Shown here: positions 1 to 6,169 of the stretch, one piece after another
Numbering within the stretch: the stretch's first letter is position 1
Layout: each line of letters begins with the position of its first letter
IMG/VR virus record: IMGVR_UViG_3300025810_000114
Span: 1-20,915 of that record
From: a virus
Strand: one strand, 5' to 3'
Length of the DNA stretch: 20,915 bases
Made by a program: the position numbers and the translations under genes
The notes under the pieces: model-generated
The model's input: only the letters and a program-made list of their open reading frames with translations
Told to the model about the DNA's origin: nothing
Databases searched by the model: none

Positions 1-357
1 TGGTAGTTTAGTCTTCTTACCTTCGTATAATACCTGGTATCTATTAGTAGCATACTTAGATTTCCTGGGCTTTCCTTTGAGCCTGTAATCTCTTTTCTGT
101 AGCTTCCTGATGTATCCTAACTTGATTAACCTGGAAACATGAAATGAAACTGTTTTAGGAGTCCTGGATACATGTCGTCCAAGTGTGATCCTAGATGGAA
201 AGCAGATCCCATACTTATTAGTATGTAGACATATTGCTCCTAGCACTCTTAATGTTGTAGCGTGTAGGAAATCATCCTGTATTGCTCTTGCTGGTAGCAC
301 AGAATATAACCTGGTTTCTGGTTTAGATTGCACTATAACTGGCTTGGTACTTCTCAA
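1..357 (-). CDS. Winged-helix DNA-binding protein, replication-initiator-like (partial, runs off left edge)
   Basis: An uninterrupted minus-strand frame of 119 codons continues past the left edge, so the C terminus is missing. The proposed start is TTG at 357-355. It overlaps the stop of the upstream gene (TTGA) and has a GAGG ribosome site seven bases before it. The translation contains LRVLGAICLHTN at about residues 37-48, then G-x-C-x-PS and a TLGRHVSRTPKTVSFHVSRLIKLGYI stretch split over about residues 60-85. This is the pattern of HTH_36-type winged helices in phage and plasmid replication initiators, where the PS and the second helix bind DNA. The tail is very basic (K/R-rich after residue 88). 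It lies in the same transcript as the primase-helicase, so a role in origin binding or helicase loading is plausible but inferred. It could instead be a transcription regulator. Fold fairly sure, function not. Confidence 0.6.
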   Translation of the reverse strand, partial: MRSTKPVIVQSKPETRLYSVLPARAIQDDFLHATTLRVLGAICLHTNKYGICFPSRITLGRHVSRTPKTVSFHVSRLIKLGYIRKLQKRDYRLKGKPRKSKYATNRYQVLYEGKKTKLP

Positions 358-791
358 AATGGTACCTCATCTTTTGTTTTCAGGACTTTACTCTTTGGAA
401 AATGCTCTTTAACTTTGACTATACTTGCTGGTACAAACTTCAGTATCTCCTCAATACTCATGCATATAGATCCATCTGATGGTGTTCTAGGGATAGCACC
501 CTGGTACACAGTAACAAGTGTCCCTGAAGTATGTCTGACCTTCCACACACTATGTACCGATTTTGCTGCAATCTTATCCAATGCCTGATAACCACGTATC
601 AATGCTTCACCATATCTATCCATAGCTGTTGCATCATTACGTCCTATTGCCTCATTAAATTGTTGCAGCGCTTTTGTAAACTTAACCTCAAGTTCCTTTG
701 GCACAAGATCCAACATCCTGGAGTTGTAGCCATATTTCTTTTCCATTGCTACAGCTACGTCATCTACCTTTTGTACTATCTTACGGTTCAT
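354..791 (-). CDS. Hypothetical phage protein, 145 residues
   Basis: I do not recognise this family. It is a soluble, mixed-charge protein with no signal peptide or membrane segment. Residues about 1-75 look mostly helical (KALQQFNEAIGRNDATAMDRYGEALIRGYQALD resembles a helical hairpin in character). The C-terminal half, with HSVWKVRHTSGTLVTVYQG, looks like beta strands. The ATG at 791 has a GAGGA ribosome site. The gene ends in an overlap with the TTG start of the downstream winged-helix gene, so the two are probably translated together. It sits 87 bases after the primase-helicase gene, in the same direction, behind an unusual GGACA/TGTCC repeat cluster. Position suggests a replication accessory role; nothing in the sequence proves it. 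Confidence 0.75.
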   Translation of the reverse strand: MNRKIVQKVDDVAVAMEKKYGYNSRMLDLVPKELEVKFTKALQQFNEAIGRNDATAMDRYGEALIRGYQALDKIAAKSVHSVWKVRHTSGTLVTVYQGAIPRTPSDGSICMSIEEILKFVPASIVKVKEHFPKSKVLKTKDEVPF

Positions 792-1000
792 AAATGTCCT
801 CTGTCTTGGGCATACCAGGACAACAGACAGAACCTATAGTGTTCTGTCCTGTCCGTCCTGGACATATTTTGCCATGCTCTATTGTCCGTCATACCAATAA
901 TTCCCAGATTTCTGGTCTTTTACCAGGACATTTTCTGTTTGTCCTGGCTTGTCCGTCTTGTCCCAGCACCAATCGTTATATTTGTCGATTTGTCCTGTTT
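792..1000. repeat. Cluster of GGACA/TGTCC pentamers with hairpin, after the primase-helicase gene
   Basis: TGTCC or its complement GGACA begins at 795, 818, 845, 850, 860, 883, 926, 940, 950, 959 and 991: eleven copies in about 200 bases, where chance would give less than one. A 10-base word, TACCAGGACA, occurs twice (813-822 and 921-930). The 87-base gap between the two genes also holds an inverted repeat: GACAGAAC pairs with GTTCTGTC around a 7-base loop near 826-848, extended by GGACA/TGTCC arms with small bulges. No T-run follows it on the minus strand, so it does not look like a simple terminator. Half of the cluster encodes the last residues of the primase-helicase. An iteron-like binding site, an RNA structure, or recent local duplication are all possible. 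Confidence 0.6.
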
Positions 1001-2765
1001 GTAATAGGCTTTTTGCACTTCTTACAAATGCCTTACGCTTAGCGTCCTGACTATCGGATCCTGTAATAGAACGCTGATATGCATACTCTCTCCATACCGA
1101 CTCTGTGACAGCAAGACCTGGAACTTTGCCACCTGGTCTTTGTCCTTTCTCTTCTATTGCCTTACGTAATGCATGCAATGTTTCCTTTTGTGCCGAGGTT
1201 AATTTAGATTTAGACGACATCTTTTGCTCTGTTGCTTTAAATACCAGGCTAGACTCATCTCCTAAACCTAATTCATCTGTGTAAATAGTATGCGTTTCAA
1301 AGAGTAGGGCATCTTGCGCCTCTGCATCCTTCTGCTTTTCTGTAACCATTGCTACTAATTGATCCAATCTTTCTACCTTTAACGATACATCTACAGCACC
1401 AATCAATGCTGTTGATCCCCTGGCACCACGATCCCTGTCTTTTCCTGAATGATGAATAGGGAGTACAGCGCAGTTAAATTGCTGACGGATCTTATCCATT
1501 TGTTTTATTGCCTCACCAATATCCTGGGCTGAGTTCTCATCCCCAGTTAAACACCTGGCTACCGTATCAAATATAACCAGCTTAACCTTGTCCTTACTAA
1601 TCTTGTGGATCGTTTCTACTAATTGATCCATCTCTTTCTGATCCAATAATCCGACAGCTTGTGGGATAATATGACATGGCGCTTTTGCCTCTTTCTCATG
1701 GTATTTATGCCAGGCTTGTAGCCTTTTACGTAGTCCTCCAACACCTTCACCAGCTATGTAAAATACTTCTCCCTGGTTAATATCTTTACCGTTCCAACTC
1801 ATGCCATGTGCTATGTGTAATGCCATATCCAATGCCAGGAATGTTTTACCACTTCCAGGCGCTCCATATACCATTGCCATGCTGTTTTCTGGGATATAGT
1901 CCTGGACTAACCAAGGTACAGGCTCCATATTCATTACATCCTGTATCGACATAATCGGTATCGGAGTTATAGGCTGGTCTGATAATACTTTTGTTTGTTC
2001 TACAAGTTCCAATAAATCTTTAATATTATGCTTTTCTAACCAGTCAAATACATCTCCTTTTGGCTGTATTCCTGGTAATTTTATCAACTTAATACTCTTT
2101 GCTAACGGCTGTAAGCTAGAGATAATAACCCTGGCATGTTTTTGCCCTGGTTCATCATTATCAGGGATAATAACTACATCCCTATCTTTCAAGTATTGGC
2201 TGTGTTCTTTAGTCCATTTACCTGATCCACCACTATTGCACGTTGCTAATATACCCAGGCTTTCTAACCTGAGTACGTCCTTTTCTCCCTCTACTATGTA
2301 TACTGGTTTGTCTTTGTTTTCTGCTATTTGTGGTAGACGATACGGTAGTAAAGTTACACCTTGTAGGTTCCATACTGTTTGTCCATTATGCTGTCTACGT
2401 TGCCTGAATGTCTTAGGTTCGTAACGCACTACCTGGTATATAGTATTGCCTTCCTGATCCTGGTAATCGTAAACGGTTTCCTTGCTACTGTTAAATGCTT
2501 CTTCAAAAACCTCATCTTCTGTATTTCTTGGTAGCTTGATTACTTCTTCCAGAAATTGTGCTACGTCAACATCTGGTAACTGTTTTTTAACTAGATCCAC
2601 TACACCACCACCTTCTTCCGTTTCAAAGCAATACCAGGTACCATCTTCTAAATTAACCGTCTTTGATCCCTGAGAGCCGAACCTTAATTCTGTTTTGGTT
2701 TCTTTGCTCGGCTCTCCCCAAAAATGCTTGGCAACGGCTCTTATATTTGCCGACCATTTTGACAT
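879..2765 (-). CDS. Bifunctional TOPRIM primase / RecA-like replicative helicase
   Basis: This 628-residue protein should prime and unwind DNA at the phage fork. Residues 1-100 resemble a DnaG zinc-finger region (EDGTWYCFETEEGGGVVDLV) but lack the zinc-binding cysteines. A TOPRIM domain follows: VEGEKD at 158-163 with E159 as the expected catalytic glutamate, and PDNDEPG with D202 and D204 as the metal-binding acids. The helicase half (about 270-490) has the Walker A motif GAPGSGKT at 301-308, a Walker B-like strand VKLVIFD, and an IHHSGKDRDRGARGSTAL segment typical of RepA/AAA_25 hexameric helicases. The C-terminal 120 residues are basic and uncharacterised. The start overlaps the region of the upstream stop: its AGGA site includes the TAG of the ssDNA-binding-like gene and is only a base or two from the ATG, so translation is probably coupled. 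It differs from T7 gp4 in its helicase family. Confidence 0.9.
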   Translation of the reverse strand: MSKWSANIRAVAKHFWGEPSKETKTELRFGSQGSKTVNLEDGTWYCFETEEGGGVVDLVKKQLPDVDVAQFLEEVIKLPRNTEDEVFEEAFNSSKETVYDYQDQEGNTIYQVVRYEPKTFRQRRQHNGQTVWNLQGVTLLPYRLPQIAENKDKPVYIVEGEKDVLRLESLGILATCNSGGSGKWTKEHSQYLKDRDVVIIPDNDEPGQKHARVIISSLQPLAKSIKLIKLPGIQPKGDVFDWLEKHNIKDLLELVEQTKVLSDQPITPIPIMSIQDVMNMEPVPWLVQDYIPENSMAMVYGAPGSGKTFLALDMALHIAHGMSWNGKDINQGEVFYIAGEGVGGLRKRLQAWHKYHEKEAKAPCHIIPQAVGLLDQKEMDQLVETIHKISKDKVKLVIFDTVARCLTGDENSAQDIGEAIKQMDKIRQQFNCAVLPIHHSGKDRDRGARGSTALIGAVDVSLKVERLDQLVAMVTEKQKDAEAQDALLFETHTIYTDELGLGDESSLVFKATEQKMSSKSKLTSAQKETLHALRKAIEEKGQRPGGKVPGLAVTESVWREYAYQRSITGSDSQDAKRKAFVRSAKSLLQTGQIDKYNDWCWDKTDKPGQTENVLVKDQKSGNYWYDGQ

Positions 2766-2768
2766 TTC

Positions 2769-3299
2769 CTAAAACTCAAGATCATCTTTAAGTTCTATTT
2801 TCGGTTCTGGTTTCTTTGTTTCACCTGGTTTATCAGCCCAACCAGCTAATTTAAATACTGGTACGTTGACTGTTGCCTCTCCAAATTTCTCAGGCTTAAT
2901 ATCAGATACTTCTATTATTGCCATCTTACCTTTATTGCTTGCCATACCTGAGTTAATGTCTTTCCATACTCTTGATAATGCCTCTCTTGATGCTCTTTGA
3001 TTGGTAATCCAATCCTTCCAGCTATTTTCAGGCGCTCCATACTTATCAGAAAGATATACAGTAATACAAAAAGCTTTTTTATATCCATCCATAAGCTTTA
3101 CTTTTTCACCTGGATATTCATTCCACTTCCAATCTGGTGCAACACCAGCTGCTAATTTACCTTGTCCTATTCTTATAGTTTCAGGATCTATTAACAGTTT
3201 TTTTATATTACATTCGGTACCGTCTACTACCCATGTTTTTGCTTGCGCTTTATATCCCATATAAGATACTGCTTCATTACCTAAATCTAAATTTTCCAT
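2769..3299 (-). CDS. Probable single-stranded DNA-binding protein
   Basis: The protein (176 residues from the second ATG) ends in an acidic tail, ELKDDLEF, with a terminal phenylalanine. This is the hallmark by which SSB and T7 gp2.5-type proteins contact replication partners. The body has alternating hydrophobic and aromatic strands (KAFCITVYLS, KMAIIEVSDI, VNVPVFKLAGW) compatible with an OB-like fold, but I recognise no named family. It lies directly before the primase-helicase gene (3-base gap), which fits. Two in-frame ATGs exist, at 3305 and 3299. The GGAG site is one base from the first and seven from the second, so 3299 is preferred. The first would overlap the preceding stop as ATGA. 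The assignment rests on tail, size and neighbourhood, not on a clear fold match. Confidence 0.6.
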   Translation of the reverse strand: MENLDLGNEAVSYMGYKAQAKTWVVDGTECNIKKLLIDPETIRIGQGKLAAGVAPDWKWNEYPGEKVKLMDGYKKAFCITVYLSDKYGAPENSWKDWITNQRASREALSRVWKDINSGMASNKGKMAIIEVSDIKPEKFGEATVNVPVFKLAGWADKPGETKKPEPKIELKDDLEF

Positions 3300-3301
3300 T
3301 G

Positions 3302-3499
3302 TCATTCTCCTTGTTGTTTAATAATTGTGTCGGCTTTTTTTACGATCTTCTGTACGTTGCTAGAAAGTTTATGACTTAAATGCTCCCTCAATATTTCATC
3401 CACTATCGAGGACTCTGAACGTCTGCTCATTATTTTTTTTTGCTGCAATAAATCACAAACATCTGCTGAAAGTCTTAAATGTTTTTCAATTATTTTCAT
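3302..3499 (-). CDS. Small ribbon-helix-helix (Arc/CopG-like) regulator
   Basis: A 65-residue protein. An N-terminal strand (KHLRLSADVCDLLQ, about residues 5-18) is followed by SRRSESSIVDEILREHL (about 25-41). This matches the strand-helix-turn-helix pattern of MetJ/Arc dimers, in which paired strands enter the DNA major groove. A short basic tail follows. It is the first gene of the leftward block, next to the divergent promoter region at 3500-3651, so it may repress one or both promoters (inferred). An AAGGA ribosome site lies eight bases before the ATG. Its stop overlaps an upstream ATG of the next gene. The RHH fold is read by eye from the residue pattern; another small helical protein is possible. 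Confidence 0.65.
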   Translation of the reverse strand: MKIIEKHLRLSADVCDLLQQKKIMSRRSESSIVDEILREHLSHKLSSNVQKIVKKADTIIKQQGE

Positions 3500-3536
3500 T
3501 TTTTTTTCCTTGTATTCTGCACCTTACAGGGGTTTC

Positions 3537-3595
3537 ATTAAAAAAAGTACCGTTTAGGTCTTGCAATTGTACCAAAATGGGACTATATGTATAGT
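3537..3595. promoter_or_regulatory. Divergent promoter region, possibly sharing one palindromic -35 element
   Basis: The self-complementary hexamer TTGCAA at 3561-3566 can act as a -35 element in both directions. Rightward, it is 17 bases from TATATG (3584-3589), with TATAGT close behind at 3590-3595. Leftward, it is 18 bases from TTTAAT (ATTAAA on the plus strand, 3537-3542). GTACC occurs at 3547-3551 and 3569-3573, 22 bases apart, about two helical turns; these could be operator half-sites for the neighbouring ribbon-helix-helix protein. The hexamers are imperfect matches to the sigma-70 consensus, and phage- or host-specific promoters may differ. That divergent transcription starts in this 152-base gap follows from gene orientation. 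Confidence 0.45.
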
Positions 3596-3651
3596 AGATG
3601 ATAAAAGATAAATTTAAGATACAAAAAACAAACATAACAGAAAGGACTAAT

Positions 3652-3969
3652 ATGCTAGTTAATAAAAACACACTTAAAGCTTTTATTAGAAAGAATAGGG
3701 ATCAACTATTCATATCAACTAGGAGTAAATTTGACGGTATGACAGATGGTTGTGAACCTTGTACCGATAAAAGTTTCAGGATAGCAAAAGAAACTACCAG
3801 AGATTTAAGATACACATTAGGTATCGAAGGTGCTTACTTTACTAATAGCACAGGCACAGCTAGGGACTTTATAACAAAATATGAGGACAATGACTTTATC
3901 GGTTACAACGTTAGTAACTGTTGTGGTTATTTTATCTTAACAATCAAAAAACAAAAGGAGGTAGCTTAG
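3652..3969 (+). CDS. Hypothetical phage protein, first gene of the rightward operon (105 residues)
   Basis: Not recognised. The frame opens earlier, at 3598, but the ATG at 3652 has an AAAGGA ribosome site at 3641-3646 and is chosen as the start; the earlier ATG lies among the promoter elements. The protein is basic in its first third (LKAFIRKNRDQLFI), then has SKFDGMTDGCEPC with two cysteines three residues apart. A second pair, NCCGYF, is near the C terminus, so a metal-binding or disulfide-bonded fold is possible. No membrane segment. It ends one base into the GTG start of the next gene. Being first in the operon it may be an early takeover or regulatory protein, which is inference. Confidence 0.7.
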   Translation: MLVNKNTLKAFIRKNRDQLFISTRSKFDGMTDGCEPCTDKSFRIAKETTRDLRYTLGIEGAYFTNSTGTARDFITKYEDNDFIGYNVSNCCGYFILTIKKQKEVA

Positions 3970-4151
3970 TGAATAACAGATACAAAGAACTAAATAACAC
4001 AGAAAAAAATATAGTGGATCAGTTAATTAATTGCATAGCATCAAACAAAATTGAAGGTATGAAATTACTATCCATTATATGTAAGGCACAAGATAAAATC
4101 AGATTAACAAACATATCTAATAAATTTTTACAGGAGTCATACATTGGTTAG
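3969..4151 (+). CDS. Small hypothetical protein, GTG start (60 residues)
   Basis: The start is GTG at 3969, which shares a base with the previous stop (TAGTG) and follows a near-perfect AAAGGAGG ribosome site at 3955-3961. An in-frame ATG at 3921 would begin inside the upstream gene without such a site. The product is short, charged and mostly helical in character (NTEKNIVDQLINCIASNKIEGMKLLSIICKAQD, about residues 10-42). No family recognised. It overlaps the recombinase gene by eight bases, so the two are probably translationally coupled; a recombinase accessory or directionality factor is conceivable only from this position. Confidence 0.65.
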   Translation: MNNRYKELNNTEKNIVDQLINCIASNKIEGMKLLSIICKAQDKIRLTNISNKFLQESYIG

Positions 4152-4938
4152 AAATAAAGCTGGCAAACCACACAAGGGACGATACGTTGCATACTATAGA
4201 GTTAGTACCAACAAACAGTCCCTTGGTTTGGATGCACAAAAGGTAGCAGTAGAACAGCACTTGAACGGTGGCGACTGGAACATGGAAGCAGAGTTCACAG
4301 AAAAAGAGTCTGGAAGAAAAACCGATAGGCATAGACCAGAATTGCGTAAAGCTTTGGACTATTGCCTGGCTCGAAGCTGTACTCTTATTATTGCCAGGCT
4401 GGATAGATTAGCCAGGAACGTTTCTTTTTTAACCAAGATAATGGATAGCAAGGTAAATTTTATAGCTTGTGATGTTCCTAACTTTGATAATCCAGCTACA
4501 AATAAAATGATGCTTACACTTATGATGACACTAGCAGAACATGAGGCGCAACGTATTAGAGATAATACTAAAAAGGCATTAGCTGTTAGAAAGCAACAAA
4601 TAAAAGATGACGGTTTTTTTATAAAGACGGATCTGTTAGGTAATCAACATAAAGTTACAAAGCTTGGTAGTCCTAATGCTAGTATAGGATCTCAACTAGG
4701 TACTAAAGCTATCCAGGATAAAAGTAATCAGGAGGCTGATAGGATTTGTATAGAGATTAATAAAATAAAAAAACTAGGACATACATCATTACGTGAAATA
4801 GCTAAAGAATTACAGGCTAGGGGAGTAAGACCGATACGAGGTGATATGTGGATTGGTATAGATGCAGATGGTAATTCTGTAAACAAGTTATCAAGTTTAC
4901 GTAACATAATGATAAGAGGAGGCATTTATGGAGTATAA
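4144..4938 (+). CDS. Serine recombinase (resolvase/invertase-type site-specific recombinase)
   Basis: The resolvase catalytic domain spans about residues 13-150. YYRVSTNKQS places the nucleophile at Ser21, and ARLDRLARN carries the conserved arginines (R85, R88) with D87 between them. EHEAQRIRDNTKKAL marks the long E helix that links to DNA binding. Residues about 185-264 form a short C-terminal region with TSLREIAKELQARGVRP, a helix-turn-helix of the kind in short alphaproteobacterial recombinases, not the large zinc/coiled-coil domain of phiC31-type integrases. The start is TTG at 4144 with GGAG seven bases before it; no ATG is usable. The enzyme cuts and rejoins DNA through a phosphoserine link. 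It could integrate the phage, resolve concatemers, or invert a segment. I found no matching att or inversion repeats in the window. Confidence 0.88.
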   Translation: MVRNKAGKPHKGRYVAYYRVSTNKQSLGLDAQKVAVEQHLNGGDWNMEAEFTEKESGRKTDRHRPELRKALDYCLARSCTLIIARLDRLARNVSFLTKIMDSKVNFIACDVPNFDNPATNKMMLTLMMTLAEHEAQRIRDNTKKALAVRKQQIKDDGFFIKTDLLGNQHKVTKLGSPNASIGSQLGTKAIQDKSNQEADRICIEINKIKKLGHTSLREIAKELQARGVRPIRGDMWIGIDADGNSVNKLSSLRNIMIRGGIYGV

Positions 4939-5461
4939 TAAAAGTAAAGATATATTTACAAATAAATTACACTATTTGTATGAAGCAAAAGTAGCATTAG
5001 CAGAAAACGATTTACTCAAACGTAAAGGTATACATACGACAGGAAGTTTTATGTCAGCACGAGATAGAGCGTTTTTATATAACCATGATAAAGAATTGCA
5101 AAAATTACATACGAAATTTCTTACATGGATGCATAGTACACAAGCAAGATTTTTAGTATCAAGATTAGTCATTGCAGATTTTTATGCTAAAAAACTTTGC
5201 ACATTAACGTCATTACAAAATGATACAGATTTTACAAGAAATGCTATAGCAGATATTATAAAAACTTCTGTAGAAGCTGGATGGATATATAAAAAAAATA
5301 ATGATCATAATAAAAAGGAAGTTCTTATATTACCCACAAATCTGCGAATAAAATTCTGGTCAATTTATTGTAAGGTGCGTTTCTTATATCACAAAGAAAT
5401 AGGTTTACATAATGTTCATAGATTAATGTCAGCATATTATGATATGGAAGATATATTATAA
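4928..5461 (+). CDS. Putative winged-helix DNA-binding protein next to the recombinase
   Basis: This 177-residue basic protein overlaps the recombinase end by 11 bases and has a strong AGAGGAGG ribosome site (4915-4922). Residues about 85-140 (TLTSLQNDTDFTRNAIADIIKTSVEAGWIYKKNNDHNKK in character) look like a helix-turn-helix with a wing: two helices, the second ending in EAGWIYKK, then a charged turn and a strand VLILPTNL. This resembles MarR/ROK-type wHTH regulators. The N-terminal 80 residues are helical and the C terminus is basic and aromatic. I do not recognise the family by name. A recombination directionality factor or operon regulator is possible. Its tight link to the recombinase suggests a shared job. 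Confidence 0.55.
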   Translation: MEYNKSKDIFTNKLHYLYEAKVALAENDLLKRKGIHTTGSFMSARDRAFLYNHDKELQKLHTKFLTWMHSTQARFLVSRLVIADFYAKKLCTLTSLQNDTDFTRNAIADIIKTSVEAGWIYKKNNDHNKKEVLILPTNLRIKFWSIYCKVRFLYHKEIGLHNVHRLMSAYYDMEDIL

Positions 5462-5534
5462 ATAATATGCGCAATTAATGGTTATTTTATTTTAATACAT
5501 AAATGATATATTAAGAAAAGGATGAAGATAAGTT

Positions 5535-5840
5535 ATGAAAAAGAAACAGATACAAAATAGAGATTTTTATAAACATACTGGTTTGTATACTTCTACAGCT
5601 AATAGAATAACAGTTCCAATGGAATATCTTAAACATATAGATACAGCCATTCATATATTTAAAGAGCTACAACAATCACTAGAAGAAATTAAAAGTTTAA
5701 AAGTTGCTGGCTATAGAAAAGTTGCTTATGCAAGGTCAGAATTATATGATGCGCATAGATGTTTTATTGAGCAAGCTGATGAATCTTACAACCATAAGTA
5801 TCGCAATGGACCTAAAGTAGATTATAAAAATGTACGATAA
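5535..5840 (+). CDS. Hypothetical protein, 101 residues
   Basis: Not recognised. The product is basic (K/R-rich ends), with a central region about 28-80 that reads as two or three long helices (KHIDTAIHIFKELQQSLEEIKSL, YARSELYDAHRCFIEQADES in character). No membrane segment, cysteine pairs or known motif. The ATG at 5535 is 13 bases after an AAGGA site, longer than usual; AAGATAAG closer by could serve instead, so the start is not certain. It is separated from the upstream gene by 73 very AT-rich bases in which I see no convincing promoter, though weak TATATT-like words occur. Same strand and operon as the recombinase and exonuclease. Confidence 0.6.
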   Translation: MKKKQIQNRDFYKHTGLYTSTANRITVPMEYLKHIDTAIHIFKELQQSLEEIKSLKVAGYRKVAYARSELYDAHRCFIEQADESYNHKYRNGPKVDYKNVR

Positions 5841-5931
5841 AACGTTTGAATATTATAATAGGTTATGCATGGTTTCTTTACTTAACTATTTTATGTATAT
5901 TAACAATAAGATCCTAGGTTACTGGGATTAA
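5830..5931 (+). CDS. Possible 33-residue small ORF
   Basis: ATG at 5830 overlaps the end of the 101-residue gene and opens a frame of 33 codons rich in aromatic residues (NRLCMVSLLNYFMYINNKILGYW). It fills an otherwise empty gap before the small membrane protein gene. No good ribosome site precedes the first ATG; a weak AGG precedes the internal ATG at 5869. The hydrophobic middle might be a short membrane helix. It may equally be chance in AT-rich DNA. Listed because the tight gene packing here makes an empty 110-base gap unusual. Confidence 0.25.
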   Translation: MYDKTFEYYNRLCMVSLLNYFMYINNKILGYWD

Positions 5932-5950
5932 TTACAAAAGGAGAAGGATA

Positions 5951-6169
5951 ATGGATAAGTCTTTAGTTCGCATAACATATATTAGGTCACGAGAGGTTTT
6001 TAGTAATACCTTGTTTTATCTGACTAGGCTGATTAGGTTGTTTAGCAGAACGCATACTTATGAGTATATAGTAGAAACTGTTAAATTACTAATGGTAATA
6101 TTTATTGCATTAAATGTAATATTGTACGTTGCTTATATCATGGAAGTTATGGAGGCTTGGTCATGGTAG
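5951..6169 (+). CDS. Small membrane protein (72 residues)
   Basis: A basic N-terminal half (several arginines between residues 7 and 33) is followed by one clear hydrophobic segment, VKLLMVIFIALNVILYVAYI, at about residues 44-63, then a short acidic end. Positive-inside logic would leave the N terminus in the cytoplasm. The ribosome site is strong (AAAAGGAGAAGG just before the ATG). It overlaps the exonuclease start by seven bases, and its own last codons contain the GGAGG ribosome site of that gene, so translation is coupled. No family recognised. Small membrane proteins in early phage operons often target host envelope functions or superinfection, which here is only a guess. Confidence 0.7.
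   Translation: MDKSLVRITYIRSREVFSNTLFYLTRLIRLFSRTHTYEYIVETVKLLMVIFIALNVILYVAYIMEVMEAWSW

Noticed and set aside
794-1042. 82-codon plus-strand frame over the GGACA/TGTCC cluster
   Set aside because: Antisense to the end of the primase-helicase; its V-L-S-C-P wording comes from the repeated pentamer.
3486-3671. Hydrophobic 61-codon minus-strand frame between the divergent genes
   Set aside because: It covers the promoter region and the start of two better genes, has no ribosome site, and AT-rich DNA gives hydrophobic readings by chance.
5462-5534. Promoter or attachment site downstream of the recombinase pair
   Set aside because: The gap is very AT-rich and gives several weak -10-like words but no spaced -35 and no inverted or direct repeat that I could match elsewhere in the window.
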